Assembly: GCA_046703825.1 (NCBI GenBank)
Contig: JBJKSO010000026.1
Coordinates: 1-6,328 of the forward strand
Source: JBJKSO01 sp046703825
GTDB taxonomy: Bacteria; Chloroflexota; Dormibacteria; Aeolococcales; Bog-877
Reading direction: 5' to 3'
DNA: 6,328 bases
Shown: in pieces, positions 5,474 to 6,328 of the stretch
How positions within the stretch are numbered: position 1 is the first letter of the stretch
Layout: each line of letters begins with the position of its first letter
Position numbers and translations under genes: made by a program
Notes under the pieces: generated by a model
What the model was told of the DNA's origin: nothing
The model's input: the letters and a program-made list of their open reading frames with translations, nothing else
Database searches by the model: none

Positions 5474-6328
5474 ATGATCGAGCAGAGCGCAGGCGGCGAC
5501 TTCATGGGCCTGGCGTTGGAGCTTGCCCGCCGGGCGGAGTACGCCACCTCGCCGAACCCCATGGTCGGCGCGGTAATTGTGCGCGACGGGGAGGTGGTCG
5601 GCAGCGGCTACCACCACCGCGCCGGCGGGGCCCACGCCGAGGTGCTGGCCCTCGAGGAAGCCGGGGAGCGGGCGGGCGGCGGCACCCTCTGGGTGACGCT
5701 CGAGCCCTGCAGCTCCCACGGCCGCACCGGACCTTGCACCCAGGCGATCTTGGGCGCGGGCGTGAGCGAGGTGCGGGTGGGTGCCCTGGATCCCAACCCG
5801 CGCAACCACGGCCGCGGCGTCCAGGCCCTGGAGTCCGCCGGCGTGCGGGTTTCGGTGGGCGATCACGCTCAGGAGGCGCAGGAGTTGATCGAGCAGTTCG
5901 CCTGCTGGGTGACCACCGGGCTCCCCTTCGTGACCCTCAAGCTGGCGATGAGCGTCGACGGCAAGGCCGCCACCAGCGGCGGCGAGTCCCGCTGGATCAC
6001 CTCGGAGGCGTCCCGCCGGGCAGGCCACCGGCTCAGGGCGGCCCACGACGCCGTCCTGGTGGGGTCGGGCACGGTCCTAGCTGACGACCCGCTCCTCACC
6101 GCCAGAGGAGGAGAAGGCCTGCGCCAGCCGCAGCGGGTCGTGCTGGATCGCAGGCTGCGGATCCCGGCCGACGCCAGGATGCTGCGCGAGGGCACGGCGC
6201 CAGTGCTGATCCTCTGCGATCCGGGCCCGGCGCCCCGGCGGGTGGGGGAGCTGGAGCGAGCCGGCGCAGAGGTCTGCGCCCTGCCCCAGAGCGCAGCGCC
6301 CCTGGGGCTTGCGCTTGCCGAGCTGGGC
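5474..6328 (+). CDS. ribD: Riboflavin synthesis deaminase/reductase RibD (runs off right edge)
   Basis: Bifunctional enzyme: the N-terminal domain deaminates the diaminopyrimidine made from GTP, and the C-terminal domain reduces the ribosyl side chain with NADPH. The 285 codons seen are open to the edge; about 70-90 residues are missing compared with the usual 360-370. Deaminase domain, about 8-145: SPNPMVGAVIV (26-36), zinc ligand His54 with catalytic Glu56 in GAHAEVLAL, and zinc ligands Cys79 and Cys88 in EPCSSHGRTGPC. The family more often has PCSHxGRTPPC; here Ser replaces the first His and Gly the first Pro, while zinc ligand spacing is kept. Reductase domain from about 150: PFVTLKLAMSVDGKAAT (151-167), ESRWITSEAS (171-180), HDAVLVGSGTVLADDPLLT (191-209). 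ATG 5474 has AGGGA 6 bases upstream. FMN control is expected from the leader. More rib genes probably follow outside the window. Confidence 0.97.
   Translation, partial: MIEQSAGGDFMGLALELARRAEYATSPNPMVGAVIVRDGEVVGSGYHHRAGGAHAEVLALEEAGERAGGGTLWVTLEPCSSHGRTGPCTQAILGAGVSEVRVGALDPNPRNHGRGVQALESAGVRVSVGDHAQEAQELIEQFACWVTTGLPFVTLKLAMSVDGKAATSGGESRWITSEASRRAGHRLRAAHDAVLVGSGTVLADDPLLTARGGEGLRQPQRVVLDRRLRIPADARMLREGTAPVLILCDPGPAPRRVGELERAGAEVCALPQSAAPLGLALAELG

Noticed and set aside
5317..6084. Plus-strand open frame of 255 codons starting inside the riboswitch
   Set aside because: Begins within the FMN aptamer and runs out of frame through ribD; Arg/Gly-rich shadow.
1..6328. CRISPR arrays, insertion sequences, phage or defence genes
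   Set aside because: No direct repeat series, transposase motifs or terminal repeats were seen; all coding space is accounted for by housekeeping genes.

Overview
The window looks like chromosomal housekeeping DNA from a high-GC bacterium (GC near 70 % by eye, not computed). Three features suggest a Gram-positive-type or related Terrabacteria lineage, such as Actinomycetota, Chloroflexota or Dormibacterota. These are a Bacillus-like hemH-hemY gene pair, an E1-alpha/E1-beta/E2 2-oxoacid dehydrogenase set, and an FMN riboswitch in front of ribD. The phylum cannot be fixed from this sequence alone.

Layout, left to right. (1) Minus strand, 1-1512: hemH (565-1512) followed after 3 bases by the first 187 codons of hemY, which runs off the left edge. 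Together they encode the late heme enzymes, most likely of the coproporphyrin-dependent branch. (2) 1513-1614: a 102-base divergent intergenic region with a perfect 9-base inverted repeat. Each arm contains a -10-like hexamer pointing towards its own gene. (3) Plus strand, 1615-4858: a compact operon for E1-alpha, E1-beta and lipoyl-bearing E2 of a pyruvate or branched-chain 2-oxoacid dehydrogenase. The first two genes overlap by 17 bases and the third follows after 6 bases. No E3 gene is present. (4) 4859-5113: non-coding, with an 8-bp hairpin next to the tRNA 3' end. (5) Minus strand, 5114-5199: tRNA-Leu(GAG) with an encoded CCA end. (6) 5200-5283: a short divergent promoter region. (7) Plus strand, 5284-6328: a complete FMN riboswitch, a hairpin that buries the ribosome binding site, and ribD, cut by the right edge after 285 codons.

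The units are core metabolism: heme synthesis, acyl-CoA production from 2-oxoacids, and riboflavin synthesis. HemY-type oxidases use FAD, and the E3 component missing from this window would also be a flavoprotein, so the neighbours share a loose flavin link. Nothing shows they are co-regulated. I found no mobile element, CRISPR array, phage gene or recognisably new system. The points most worth checking are the symmetric divergent promoter region and the predicted translational switch of the FMN riboswitch.
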